Below, one piece after another: positions 24,152-31,345 of a DNA stretch of 46,428 bases (its first letter is position 1; each line of letters begins with the position of its first letter). Both the position numbers and the translations under genes were made by a program. The stretch is taken from NCBI RefSeq assembly GCF_900099895.1, contig NZ_FNDY01000034.1, positions 1-46,428 on the forward strand, in the 5' to 3' direction. The stretch is from Paenibacillus naphthalenovorans (GTDB lineage: Bacteria; Bacillota; Bacilli; Paenibacillales; NBRC-103111). Below the pieces are notes generated by a model. It ran no database searches. It saw nothing but the letters and a program-made list of their open reading frames with translations, and was not told the DNA's origin.

Positions 24152-24520
24152 ATGACAAACGTAATGACTAAGGCATGGGAAATTGCAAGGGCTGGCCAAA
24201 ATAAGTTCGGCGGTCGCGTAAAAGAATACTTTGCCGAATCTATGCGTTTGGCATGGGCCATCATCAAAAAAGGAGCGAATGCTTTGAAACCGAGTAAAGA
24301 AACTGTGTTTGACCTGGTCAGAAAGACAAAAGCGGCTGCTTTGGAATACCACAATCTTGAAGCTCAAGCTGACAAGAAAGGTTTCAAAACTCACGACGAC
24401 ATTCTTAAATCCGAAAAAGCCGCCCGCAAAGCATCTGATTTGAATAAGCAACTCAAATCAATACTCTCTCTCTTTACAGAAGAAGAGCGCAATGCAATGA
24501 GAAACGAATTTAACCAATAA
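24152..24520 (+). CDS. Accessory protein with AWEIARAGQNKFGGRVKEYF motif
   Basis: 122 aa. The N-terminus MTKAWEIARAGQNKFGGRVK with AESMRLAWAIIKKG is a motif I recall from many phage and plasmid proteins of unknown role. Residues 50-120 are charged helix, probably coiled coil. AAAAGGTGATGGAAA precedes the ATG. It is the first gene of the only plus-strand operon in this part, so it is likely a moron. Confidence 0.7.
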   Translation: MTNVMTKAWEIARAGQNKFGGRVKEYFAESMRLAWAIIKKGANALKPSKETVFDLVRKTKAAALEYHNLEAQADKKGFKTHDDILKSEKAARKASDLNKQLKSILSLFTEEERNAMRNEFNQ

Positions 24521-24556
24521 GCCGGAGATACCGGATGAGGCGAAAGGATGATAATC

Positions 24557-24976
24557 ATGACACTGATCGAAATGTTAAACAAAGCAAATGAAATAGCTCT
24601 CGAGCACAAAGATAAGTACTATTACTTCGGCATACGCTATGAAGACCTTGACCGTGAGATTGGCGACGAGTGCGACTGGTCTAAAGACAATCCAGAGCGA
24701 GAAGATGAGCGCGATTTCCCCGCCTACGGTACTGAAGAATACGATGATCTCCCTACACTCGACGGCACATCTGCTTGGAGTCTTGACATTGACCGCTCTA
24801 ACTATCTACCAGGCTACGGCAACCTCCGCGAATCTGACTTTGACAAAGATGCTGAGCGCCAGTTTAATACATACCATTGCTACGTTGTAGCTGGTAAAAA
24901 GTTGGGTCGGCACGATTGTCCCGATGACGGTGAAATTTTAATCAAGGACGCTGTTGTGATTGGCAAACTTTTTTGA
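24557..24976 (+). CDS. Acidic accessory protein, 139 aa
   Basis: The start at 24557 is 9 bases after AAAGG. The chain has about 34 Asp/Glu against about 17 Lys/Arg, with acid clusters (LDREIGDECDWSKDNPERED). Strong negative charge in a phage accessory operon suggests DNA mimicry or anti-restriction, but no known family is recognised and this is speculation. Near its end YHCYVVAGKKLGRHDCPDDG is more structured. Confidence 0.65.
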   Translation: MTLIEMLNKANEIALEHKDKYYYFGIRYEDLDREIGDECDWSKDNPEREDERDFPAYGTEEYDDLPTLDGTSAWSLDIDRSNYLPGYGNLRESDFDKDAERQFNTYHCYVVAGKKLGRHDCPDDGEILIKDAVVIGKLF

Positions 24977-24986
24977 GGTGATCCAA

Positions 24987-25166
24987 ATGCAAAAAATTCC
25001 CAAACTCGCAGGAGTTAACGAGGCCGCTGAAATACTAGGCTGGAAAAAACAAAAGATCGTTACCTACATCTCGCGCGGTGTTTTTCCTGAGCCTATACAG
25101 CGTTTAGCTTCCGGCCCGATCTGGACACGGAAACAAATTGAAGATTACCGCGACTCTCGCTCCTGA
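24987..25166 (+). CDS. Small HTH protein (AlpA/excisionase-like)
   Basis: 59 aa. MQKIPKLAGVNEAAEILGWK, then a ISRGVFPEPIQRLASGPIWT wing and RKQIEDYRDSR: the layout of HTH_17/AlpA-type DNA binders. It might be a regulator or the recombination directionality factor, since no other candidate for that stands out. The start at 24987 follows GAGGTGATCCAA, 10 bases after the upstream stop. Its stop lies in the loop of the terminator. Confidence 0.75.
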   Translation: MQKIPKLAGVNEAAEILGWKKQKIVTYISRGVFPEPIQRLASGPIWTRKQIEDYRDSRS

Positions 25167-25178
25167 GGGTCGTTTTTT
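25151..25178 (+). terminator. Terminator of the plus-strand accessory operon
   Basis: CGACTCTC-GCTCC-TGAGGGTCG region: arms CGACTCTC and GAGGGTCG pair with one G-U, then six T. Confidence 0.8.
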
Positions 25179-25187
25179 AATGCAAAA

Positions 25188-25230
25188 GAAGCGTCATACC
25201 TACCAGATCCACGGTAGAAGTATGCGCTTC
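25188..25230. terminator. Bidirectional terminator-like hairpin between convergent operons
   Basis: GAAGCG, CATAC and TACC pair with GGTA, GTATG and CGCTTC around AGATCCAC (15 pairs with small bulges). T runs follow on both strands (TCTTTT on plus, TTTT on minus). It ends the early minus-strand operon after 25282. Confidence 0.65.
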
Positions 25231-25281
25231 TCTTTTGGTTGTCCGGCATGAACTAACCTAATATCATCATATCACGTTTTA

Positions 25282-25704
25282 TCAAGCTGTTTCTGCCTTC
25301 TTTCTGCCTTTTGCTCGGTTACTTGTCCGGCTGCTGATTTTCATGATCCAATTGTAGCTGTATCCAAGGTCATCGGCTATCTTATCGAGCGGTTGCCTCA
25401 ATACGTCGCGTCGGAATGCTACTTGATATTCCAGTCCATCAAACTCGCTCATTTTCTGCTCGATTTGTCGTTTGGTTTGAAGCTTATGCTCCAGAATAGC
25501 CACAACGCCCAATAACTCCTCTTTCACATCGTCGTAAGATGTCAACGCCCTGTCCAATGGAATGCGGCTGTATTGGTCTGTTATGTAGCCACGGAAGCAG
25601 ATTTTTCGTGCCGTGTTCATTTGAAACTCAAGATCCGATGCGCGGAGCTCTAAAATTTCAATTTCTTTGCATAAATCGTTGTACGTTGTCCTCCAATCAG
25701 TCAT
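25282..25704 (-). CDS. Late-transcription activator-like HTH protein (ArpU/RinA/sigma-like)
   Basis: 140 aa. Residues ~85-125 (FRRDVLRQPLDKIADDLGYS, then YNWIMKISSR) fit a sigma-70 region-4-like helix-turn-helix. The N-terminal 80 residues are helical. In Gram-positive phages such proteins sit at the end of the early operon and switch on the late genes, as here. GGGGAGG lies 8 bases before the ATG. The probable target is the minus-strand promoter at 24075-24103, a guess from position. Confidence 0.75.
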   Translation of the reverse strand: MTDWRTTYNDLCKEIEILELRASDLEFQMNTARKICFRGYITDQYSRIPLDRALTSYDDVKEELLGVVAILEHKLQTKRQIEQKMSEFDGLEYQVAFRRDVLRQPLDKIADDLGYSYNWIMKISSRTSNRAKGRKKAETA

Positions 25705-25772
25705 GCCGGATTCCTCCCCTAGTAATCGTTGTCTTTATGCCCCATTATTCCGTTCCTCACAAGCCATTTACC

Positions 25773-25853
25773 TCATTTGATAATTATCAAAATTGATATC
25801 CCAAGAGCTATCCAACTTGTTGTCATTGCTATTCCACTGATCCATAGATTCAT
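25773..25853 (-). CDS. Tiny membrane peptide, 26 aa
   Basis: AAGGAG lies 9 bases before the ATG. The peptide MNLWISGIAMTTSWIALGIS followed by ILIIIK is almost wholly hydrophobic. Function unknown; phages often encode such peptides near the regulator region. Confidence 0.5.
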   Translation of the reverse strand: MNLWISGIAMTTSWIALGISILIIIK

Positions 25854-25877
25854 TTGTTTCAGCTCCTTTTATGGAGT

Positions 25878-26051
25878 TTATCTATCCTTGCTAAGTTTCT
25901 CTAACATGTCACGATTTAATTTTGCGACTTCTTCAGCGTAAGCCCGTGTTCTTACATCTTCCGAACTACTCGCTATCGCATCCAATGACTTGAGCATGTT
26001 ATCGATCATCATGTCTTTGGCTAGTTCCTTGTATTCCTTTGTGCCATCCAT
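25878..26051 (-). CDS. Small helical protein, 57 aa
   Basis: GGGAG lies 8 bases before the ATG at 26051. The sequence MDGTKEYKELAKDMMIDNML and later AYAEEVAKLNRDMLEKLSKD is amphipathic helix throughout. Not recognised. A hairpin (26073-26106) separates it from the genes upstream. Confidence 0.6.
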   Translation of the reverse strand: MDGTKEYKELAKDMMIDNMLKSLDAIASSSEDVRTRAYAEEVAKLNRDMLEKLSKDR

Positions 26052-26072
26052 CTATTCCACTCCCTAAAAGAT

Positions 26073-26106
26073 GAGCCTCGCTAAGTGTTATTTATTAACG
26101 AGGCTC
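26073..26106 (-). terminator. Hairpin in the early operon
   Basis: GAGCCTCG and CGAGGCTC pair perfectly across 18 bases; on the minus strand ATCTTTT follows. Weak terminator or processing hairpin. Confidence 0.45.
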
Positions 26107-26127
26107 AATGATGATAAAACCATTTTA

Positions 26128-26169
26128 CGGCCCCCGCTGACGCTGGGATTATTCGGTCGATACGATGGC
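26128..26169 (+). repeat. Dispersed intergenic repeat, copy B
   Basis: CGGCCCCCGCTGACGCTGGG followed by ATTATTCGGTCGATACGATGGC. It shares GGGATTATTCGGTCG with copy D and the CGGCC-CCGCT part with copies A and C. It ends at the stop codon of the next gene. Confidence 0.75.
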
Positions 26170-26176
26170 CTGCGGC

Positions 26177-26446
26177 CTATTCCACCATTTCGTATGTTTT
26201 CTCGAAAATGTCAGGCTTGCAAGGGTAAAACTCGCCATTCACACCTTTGATTATCCAGTCTCCATCACTCGCGGTCATAGAGCCTTCAATGGTTTTGATG
26301 ATCAAGTTACCGCGATGTTTACTTATGATCTTAGCTCCCACGGCATTCATCCCGCCAAAAAAGTCTATAACGTCTTTCAGCAGCATTTCATTTGCCCGCC
26401 ATTGTATCGCTTCAATCACAACAGGCTTTTTTCGATACTTCGCCAT
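26177..26446 (-). CDS. Conserved phage protein (PGDYG-like)
   Basis: 89 aa: MAKYRKKPVVIEAIQW at the start and DWIIKGVNGEFYPCKPDIFE near the end are strongly conserved in many phage proteins of unknown role, usually labelled hypothetical or PGDYG domain. It starts right at the end of the coiled-coil gene upstream, and shares its promoter. Confidence 0.8.
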   Translation of the reverse strand: MAKYRKKPVVIEAIQWRANEMLLKDVIDFFGGMNAVGAKIISKHRGNLIIKTIEGSMTASDGDWIIKGVNGEFYPCKPDIFEKTYEMVE

Positions 26447-27520
26447 CTACGCCACCCTCACTTCTCCAAATACGGCTCTTTCAAGGGCTTCGAGTCTTTC
26501 TTCCACTGTTTTCGCCACCACTTCGCCATTAGGCTGCTGTGTTGGTATTTCGATGGGTCCGGCTTGGGTAAATTCTTCATCGATTTGAAACGATCCACCT
26601 ACTGGCGCAACCACCTCGGGAGGAGAAATCCGATACTCTTCAGCGTAGGCCGTATTATTTTCGTTACGAAAGGGACTCTCCGTTAATTCAGGTACGTTGA
26701 TTTCAGGCAGTGGGATCTTCACTTCATCCGACTTTTGACGAGCGTTCCAACGAGCAATCCAATCGTCTGCCTTTAAATCGTTTTTAGATTTGATTTCGTT
26801 CATAATGTCGCTGAGTTTTTGGCTTGGCTTTGATTCTTTCGGCTGTTGAGCAGCTTCGAGTTTTTCCTGCAAAGTCATTATTTGCTCCGCTTGAACGGCG
26901 TTGTCATGTCTCAACTGCATTAATTGCTGTTCCAACTGAACGCATGTGGCATTCGCCGTTTCGGCTTCACGCTTTGCCTGCACCAATTCCCTTTTGTAAT
27001 CGTCGATAAGATCATTGTAATTCTCTTTCTCAGCAAGATAATCTAACTTAATCGCTTGGATAGACTTGTTCGCCTCATCCAACTGTTCCTGCACCCTAAG
27101 CGCCTGATCGTTCAGCAGCCGGTAACGTTCATCCTTTAGTGCAAGAGCCAATTCATTTTCCTGGTGGATTGCCTCGATCTTCTCCGTAACGTATGCATGG
27201 TTCAACTGATAGAATTGTGCACGTTTCTCCTCGTACTCAGTGATACCAAAGAGAGGGCGGTACTTCTCACTCGGAAATAGAGCTTCAAACATTTGGGAGA
27301 CGATGTCCACGTACTCATCGATGGTATCTTGTTTCTTTTGCTCACGTTGCTCTTTTTCCGCTTGTTCGCGTAGCTGTGCGAGCTTGGCTGAAATGTTATT
27401 CGCATCATCCACCGCTTTTTGATACTGTGCAATGTCCTGACCTCCATACTGCTGTTTCCGTTCTTCTGCCTCTGTTAACTGCTGTTCAAGCTGGGCAATT
27501 TCTGCTGCGATTTGGCTCAT
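26447..27520 (-). CDS. Large coiled-coil protein, 357 aa
   Basis: Residues 1-75 and 130-230 are strong coiled coil (IAAEIAQLEQQLTEAEERKQ; RELVQAKREAETANATCVQL). Residues 85-120 (ALFPSEKYRPLFGITEYEEK) are a globular insert, and 240-357 is Pro-rich with short acidic motifs. No enzymatic motif is visible. It has its own promoter flanked by three ATGCCGAA half-sites, so it is controlled apart from the main early operon. GGAG precedes the ATG. Possible roles are host takeover or a tail-fibre-like scaffold; unknown. Confidence 0.7.
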   Translation of the reverse strand: MSQIAAEIAQLEQQLTEAEERKQQYGGQDIAQYQKAVDDANNISAKLAQLREQAEKEQREQKKQDTIDEYVDIVSQMFEALFPSEKYRPLFGITEYEEKRAQFYQLNHAYVTEKIEAIHQENELALALKDERYRLLNDQALRVQEQLDEANKSIQAIKLDYLAEKENYNDLIDDYKRELVQAKREAETANATCVQLEQQLMQLRHDNAVQAEQIMTLQEKLEAAQQPKESKPSQKLSDIMNEIKSKNDLKADDWIARWNARQKSDEVKIPLPEINVPELTESPFRNENNTAYAEEYRISPPEVVAPVGGSFQIDEEFTQAGPIEIPTQQPNGEVVAKTVEERLEALERAVFGEVRVA

Positions 27521-27550
27521 TTTCTTATCTCCTTTTGGATTATATTTGCA

Positions 27551-27643
27551 ATGCCGAATCTATGTATTTTGATACCTAAATTATACCACAAATTCGGCAT
27601 GTTTGCACGTTAAAAACGTTTATTTTACGCGGTTTTTCGGCAT
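27551..27643 (-). promoter_or_regulatory. Internal early promoter with three ATGCCGAA half-sites
   Basis: On the minus strand TGTGGTATAAT gives an extended -10 (TATAAT at 27585-27580). ATGCCGAAT at 27551-27559 and its inverse ATTCGGCAT at 27592-27600 flank it; a third TTCGGCAT is at 27636-27643. This looks like an operator set for an unidentified repressor controlling the 27520 gene. Confidence 0.6.
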
Positions 27644-27645
27644 TT

Positions 27646-27855
27646 TCAGTCTGCAATTTGATGCATCCACGGACCGTCTTTTATCCGCATCCGATAGATC
27701 GATTCCATGGATTTTCCTACCGCGTTAATTTGAGGAGGTTTCAACTTTCTGTTCTCCTCTTTCAGCTCAGCGATATCCTTAGCCATTTCGGTTATGAGCA
27801 TTCGAGTTTCTTTGTCCTTTATTTTGCTTAACAGATAGATGTACTTAGCGTCCAT
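27646..27855 (-). CDS. Small protein, 69 aa
   Basis: Start at 27855, about 10 bases after GGAGG; a GTG at 27864 overlaps the upstream stop. The chain is helical (MLITEMAKDIAELKEENRKL) with a basic end. Not recognised. Its stop lies 3 bases before the third half-site of the following promoter. Confidence 0.6.
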   Translation of the reverse strand: MDAKYIYLLSKIKDKETRMLITEMAKDIAELKEENRKLKPPQINAVGKSMESIYRMRIKDGPWMHQIAD

Positions 27856-27860
27856 GTCGT

Positions 27861-28151
27861 TCACACCTCCTGCACCATTGATGATGTATCTTCCACTTCT
27901 TCATCCTGTTCGTCATCTTCCTTCGGTGTATACGGTCCGTAAAATCGCACTTGGCTGGACTGAAGTTTCCATTTACCGGAAACGATCCGACTTTCTCCCT
28001 TGCTGTTTTCTTCTTCCTCTTTCCAAAACGGTTCTCCGCACGATTTCATCAGCTTTGTGATATGCCTCGGAACGCATGTATAAACGATCCATTCCTTGCT
28101 TGTATAATCATAAATACAAGTTGTCTCTTTTTCTTCGTTTGGGTGAGCCAT
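27861..28151 (-). CDS. Hypothetical protein, 96 aa
   Basis: Start at 28151 after AGTAGG. It has a mixed middle (WIVYTCVPRHITKLMKSCGE) and a very acidic end (KEDDEQDEEVEDTSS). Function unknown. Part of the early operon between RusA-linked genes and the internal promoter. Confidence 0.6.
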   Translation of the reverse strand: MAHPNEEKETTCIYDYTSKEWIVYTCVPRHITKLMKSCGEPFWKEEEENSKGESRIVSGKWKLQSSQVRFYGPYTPKEDDEQDEEVEDTSSMVQEV

Positions 28152-28175
28152 TTCCATACCTACTTTCGTCTGTTT

Positions 28176-28364
28176 TTATAGGGGTAGCCCATATGTTTTG
28201 GGATGTCTGTCCTCATTCAGCACCAATCTGTCATTAGATTCAGAAACATAGGGTCTAGTGTGGTGTTTCGGGCTTAATTGCTTCGCAACCTCTAACGTCA
28301 TCACATAACCAAAATATTGGCCGCTCTCTGACTGTACTGCATAGAGGAGTGGTATTGGTTTCAT
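28176..28364 (-). CDS. Hypothetical protein, 62 aa
   Basis: The start at 28364 overlaps the rusA stop (ATGA) and follows AAAGGAG; an upstream ATG lies inside rusA and is rejected. Sequence MKPIPLLYAVQSESGQYFGY suggests a small beta domain. Unknown. Confidence 0.6.
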   Translation of the reverse strand: MKPIPLLYAVQSESGQYFGYVMTLEVAKQLSPKHHTRPYVSESNDRLVLNEDRHPKTYGLPL

Positions 28365-28795
28365 GCACTTAACTCCTTTATCTCTATTTCCACCCGCGGA
28401 TTGCTGCTGTAATATTTCACTGTTCGTCCGTCGCACACTTGACCGTCATCTTTCCATATGATTTTGTTCAATGCATCGCATACACCTTTCTCTAAGTTAT
28501 CCCGGTCTGGCTTAGTAGCGTGAAGTTTTCCGTCCATCAGAAGCTTTTTCTTTATGCTCCAACTCCCGGGGATTGGCATATAAAACGTTAGGTTGACTTC
28601 TATCGGACCAGTCATCGGAGCGCCTTTATATTGCTGACGAGCTGCCCAGGCAATCTGCTCTTTGTAGGATAGATACCGCTTAACCGTTTCAATTTTCTTG
28701 TCCCCGGGCTGATACAGCTTATATTTGATCCGCTTGACCATCCCGGCTGTCATCCGTACCGTTCCCATTGGTTCTATCGGTATCACTAGTTTCAT
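28361..28795 (-). CDS. rusA: Holliday-junction resolvase, RusA family
   Basis: 144 aa. The RusA signature is clear: KPDRDNLEKGVCDALNKIIW followed by KDDGQVCDG and the end strand NPRVEIEIKEL, with conserved Asp residues that bind metal. It cuts four-way junctions made by phage recombination, here with the Rad52-type protein and nuclease. It overlaps the next upstream gene by 77 bases and is coupled to the downstream one. Confidence 0.9.
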   Translation of the reverse strand: MKLVIPIEPMGTVRMTAGMVKRIKYKLYQPGDKKIETVKRYLSYKEQIAWAARQQYKGAPMTGPIEVNLTFYMPIPGSWSIKKKLLMDGKLHATKPDRDNLEKGVCDALNKIIWKDDGQVCDGRTVKYYSSNPRVEIEIKELSA

Positions 28796-28958
28796 ATTGG
28801 CTTAACACCTCCTTGAGCTTATAGATTGCTTTTTCTAGCCCATCTTCATAACCGGAGTGGTATTGCCGCTCGTCTGCCCATTTGTCTCTGTACTTCCTGT
28901 GGTGATAGTTCCACGATTCCTCAAGTTCCGCTATCACCCGTTCAATCGCTTCCCTCAT
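28719..28958 (-). CDS. Small helical protein, 79 aa
   Basis: MREAIERVIAELEESWNYHH opens a long helix; the end is Asp/Gly/Asn-rich. It is coupled to the upstream gene by ATGA and its last 77 bases overlap the start of rusA in another frame. Not recognised. Confidence 0.6.
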   Translation of the reverse strand: MREAIERVIAELEESWNYHHRKYRDKWADERQYHSGYEDGLEKAIYKLKEVLSQYETSDTDRTNGNGTDDSRDGQADQI

Positions 28959-29131
28959 TCCACTTTACCTCCCTCCATTGCCTGCAACTCCAAAAACTCC
29001 TCATCAACCGGGATTAACTGGATCTCATCGTTTACACATGGTTGCAATTTAGCCTTTATCCGCTCTGCCTCTAACAGCGGGTAAGCATCACTTAATGGGA
29101 AATTGCCTACTTGGATTTTGTACATGTTCAT
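28955..29131 (-). CDS. Small protein, 58 aa
   Basis: The start at 29131 overlaps the dUTPase stop (ATGA) and follows AAGGA. Sequence MNMYKIQVGNFPLSDAYPLL with ERIKAKLQPCVNDEIQLIPV resembles a small alpha/beta domain. Unknown function. Confidence 0.6.
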   Translation of the reverse strand: MNMYKIQVGNFPLSDAYPLLEAERIKAKLQPCVNDEIQLIPVDEEFLELQAMEGGKVE

Positions 29132-29646
29132 ACGATCACGTTCCTTTCTTTGTTTAATTTGGATTTTTCGATGTAATTGGATTCGATTTGTTCCCAAGTA
29201 AAGCCGAGCATAAATCCTAGATCCAAAAAATAATTAAATAATTCACGGTAGTAATCATCATCATTCATCATGCTTGCCATTCTAAAAACCATATCAAATC
29301 GCTCAATAATAATACGCTTGTTGTTCTGTTCTCCAATAGTCGGAAAGTTAACCAACACGTTATCACGTTCAATCTCTAATCCAATCGACAATATGATACT
29401 GAGACAATCTGTGTATTCTTCTAGGAGTGGGTTACAATCAGTGATGATTATGCCTGTTTCACTCCAAGCTTCCATCCTTGGTTTTTGCTCACTCTCCGGC
29501 CTACGATACCGGAACCCTCTCCACTCATTAGCTAGCTCTCCTAGCTCCGTTTGGAGCCACAGGATATCTTTGCTCAATCTGTCCTCTACATGGCTATATG
29601 GCTCGTCTAGTTCCTTTTGTATTTGAAAGAGTTTGGTTAGATTCAT
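29128..29646 (-). CDS. Dimeric dUTPase (MazG-like, dUTPase_2 family)
   Basis: 172 aa. MNLTKLFQIQKELDEPYSHV opens the fold. The EELxxE-type motif is DILWLQTELGELANEWRGFR, then LLEEYTDCLSIILSIGLEIE and LGFTWEQIESNYIEKSKLNK complete the two metal-binding helices. It hydrolyses dUTP to dUMP to protect phage DNA from uracil. GGAG lies 7 bases before the ATG at 29646; an upstream ATG inside the previous gene is rejected. Confidence 0.85.
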   Translation of the reverse strand: MNLTKLFQIQKELDEPYSHVEDRLSKDILWLQTELGELANEWRGFRYRRPESEQKPRMEAWSETGIIITDCNPLLEEYTDCLSIILSIGLEIERDNVLVNFPTIGEQNNKRIIIERFDMVFRMASMMNDDDYYRELFNYFLDLGFMLGFTWEQIESNYIEKSKLNKERNVIV

Positions 29647-29837
29647 GCTGATTCTCCACCCTTCACTTTGTGATCTGGATTGAGTGTCCCGTACTTCTCC
29701 AGCAGATATGCTTTGATTCGTTCCCGGCCCCACATTTGTTCGCTGTAATATGGTTTGTATGTGTCTTTACGATCTTCTCTCCTGCTGGCTTGGCATCTTT
29801 TTAACTTTCCTACTTTTCCGATATCTGTCCCTCTCAT
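29643..29837 (-). CDS. Small basic protein, 64 aa
   Basis: Very basic at the start (GKVGKLKRCQASRREDRKD) and coupled to the dUTPase gene by ATGA. The second half (MWGRERIKAYLLEKYGTL) is helical. It may bind nucleic acid; not recognised. Confidence 0.6.
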   Translation of the reverse strand: MRGTDIGKVGKLKRCQASRREDRKDTYKPYYSEQMWGRERIKAYLLEKYGTLNPDHKVKGGESA

Positions 29838-29839
29838 GG

Positions 29840-30250
29840 TTATCCCAACCTTTCAAGCACATAGTTTAGTTGCAGCTTAGTCAAACCTACACGCTTAGCA
29901 AGCAAGGATCTCTTTTGTTGTTTGTGATGCTTAAGATAAAACGCTTGCTCAGGTGTAATCTTGGTATTAATCAATCTGTCGATCAGATGGTCAGGCCTCT
30001 GTTTGCTGTTGCAGACCTTTTCTTTGACATGTTTTACTTCATGCGGTACATCTTTTGCCGTGTAAATGCAAAATTTGTTGTTTAATCCTCCTCTTTCGGA
30101 CTCCACCATGCCGTAACTGATTAGCGCCCTGATGTAATCTTTGGCCGTGGTTCGTTTTAAGTCTGTTACTTTCAAAATGTCCGTCATAAATCTGTTCCCG
30201 GATTTAATAGCCTCATATACATCGGATTGTCTTTTGGTTAAGGTGATCAT
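29840..30250 (-). CDS. Winged-helix DNA-binding protein, 136 aa
   Basis: Residues 1-60 fit a winged helix: TLTKRQSDVYEAIKSGNRFM, then TTAKDYIRALISYGMVESER and a GGLNNKFCIY wing. A second helical part is at the end. Likely a transcription or replication regulator within the early operon. Coupled to the upstream gene by ATGA. Confidence 0.65.
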   Translation of the reverse strand: MITLTKRQSDVYEAIKSGNRFMTDILKVTDLKRTTAKDYIRALISYGMVESERGGLNNKFCIYTAKDVPHEVKHVKEKVCNSKQRPDHLIDRLINTKITPEQAFYLKHHKQQKRSLLAKRVGLTKLQLNYVLERLG

Positions 30251-30414
30251 GCTGATCTTCTTCTCCTCTCTCTTCGTTTGATCATTTTAAACCGGTTATA
30301 TAATGCCTTTTCTTTGTCCTGCTGTTTCTTTTTATGCTGCATCAGCTTTAATGCGGCGTAGCGTAATTCAAGATCTAAACGGTCATCGGTGGCGATTTCG
30401 TAAAGTTCGATCAT
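30247..30414 (-). CDS. Small basic protein, 55 aa
   Basis: The start at 30414 overlaps the upstream stop (ATGA) and follows GGAGG by 10 bases. It starts MIELYEIATDDRLDLELRYA and ends in a strongly basic run (MIKRRERRRRSA), suggesting nucleic-acid contact. Unknown. Confidence 0.6.
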   Translation of the reverse strand: MIELYEIATDDRLDLELRYAALKLMQHKKKQQDKEKALYNRFKMIKRRERRRRSA

Positions 30415-30521
30415 CCCAACATTTCCTCCATTCGCTCTTTTTTCCACTCTTCTATTTGCCATTCGATTTCCTCACGTATGGCTTCACATGCGGCTTCTGG
30501 ATCAAATTCGTAATCGTTCAT
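30411..30521 (-). CDS. Small acidic helical peptide, 36 aa
   Basis: The start at 30521 lies 7 bases after GGAGG and overlaps the dnaC-like stop (ATGA). MNDYEFDPEAACEAIREEIE is acidic, then IEWQIEEWKKERMEEMLG. Its coupling to the loader gene suggests a replication accessory role, unproven. Confidence 0.55.
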   Translation of the reverse strand: MNDYEFDPEAACEAIREEIEWQIEEWKKERMEEMLG

Positions 30522-31345
30522 ACTGCGTCCTCCCTCAAGCGATAGTTCAACTCCCGTCCGCCTTTGAGAATAATCCGGAAGTCTTTGCACATCTCGTTGA
30601 TCCGGCTGCCGAGCCCCTCGTCTATGTCGCACATTTCATCTATGTCCCGTTCGGAAGAGATGATGATCGGCTTTTTCTCCATATACCGGTAGTTGATGAC
30701 TGCAAACATCTGTTCAATTTGGAACTGGGTCGGCTCTTTGCGTCCTTTGAACATGTCGTCTATGTAGAGCACATCCACTTTTTTCATGCGATTGATTTTC
30801 TCTTCCATCTGGCTTAAGTCATCTTTGATTTCGTTAAATCCCTCTACCCAAGGGAAGTAAAGTACCGATGGGTAGCGGATCACGTCATAAAGGTATTTGG
30901 TTTTCATAAGTTGATTGCATACAGCCATAAGAAGATGAGTTTTTCCGCATCCTGGACGACCTAGTAGGCAGATGCTGTTGTGCCGCTCGTCCTTGATCTC
31001 TTGAAAGTTGTCAGCGTAGATCCGGGAGAATTTATAAGCGTCAATGACTGCTTGTGGCCGGCCACTTGTTTCAAAGTTATCGAATGATCGTTTAGAAAAC
31101 TCGGATGTGATTTTGCTGGAACGGAATGAGCGTTCTAATTGGTTCTTATCGCGGCATTCACAGAACCGGTATACTTCCACTCCGTTTTCGTCACGTTCAA
31201 TATATCCTTCCTCATCCCGACACGTTGGACAATTGTATGACTTTGTCGGCCCATTTGCTTGGGAGAGCTCCGGTTTTGCCTCCCGTAATTGGCTTATCCT
31301 CTGGAGTAGACTGTCCATGTCGAATCTGTCCTTGAGACTTTTCAC
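30518..31345 (-). CDS. DnaC-like helicase loader (AAA+ ATPase)
   Basis: About 275 aa. Residues ~35-65 carry CPTC and CEC cysteines, a small zinc site. The AAA+ domain has Walker A GRPGCGKTH (~129-137), Walker B VDVLYIDDMF and a sensor IIISSERDI. It should load the host replicative helicase on phage DNA. Its start (GTG at 31345; an upstream GTG at 31354 is possible) lies about 130 bases inside the DnaD-like gene in another frame, an unusually long overlap. Confidence 0.88.
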   Translation of the reverse strand: MKSLKDRFDMDSLLQRISQLREAKPELSQANGPTKSYNCPTCRDEEGYIERDENGVEVYRFCECRDKNQLERSFRSSKITSEFSKRSFDNFETSGRPQAVIDAYKFSRIYADNFQEIKDERHNSICLLGRPGCGKTHLLMAVCNQLMKTKYLYDVIRYPSVLYFPWVEGFNEIKDDLSQMEEKINRMKKVDVLYIDDMFKGRKEPTQFQIEQMFAVINYRYMEKKPIIISSERDIDEMCDIDEGLGSRINEMCKDFRIILKGGRELNYRLREDAV

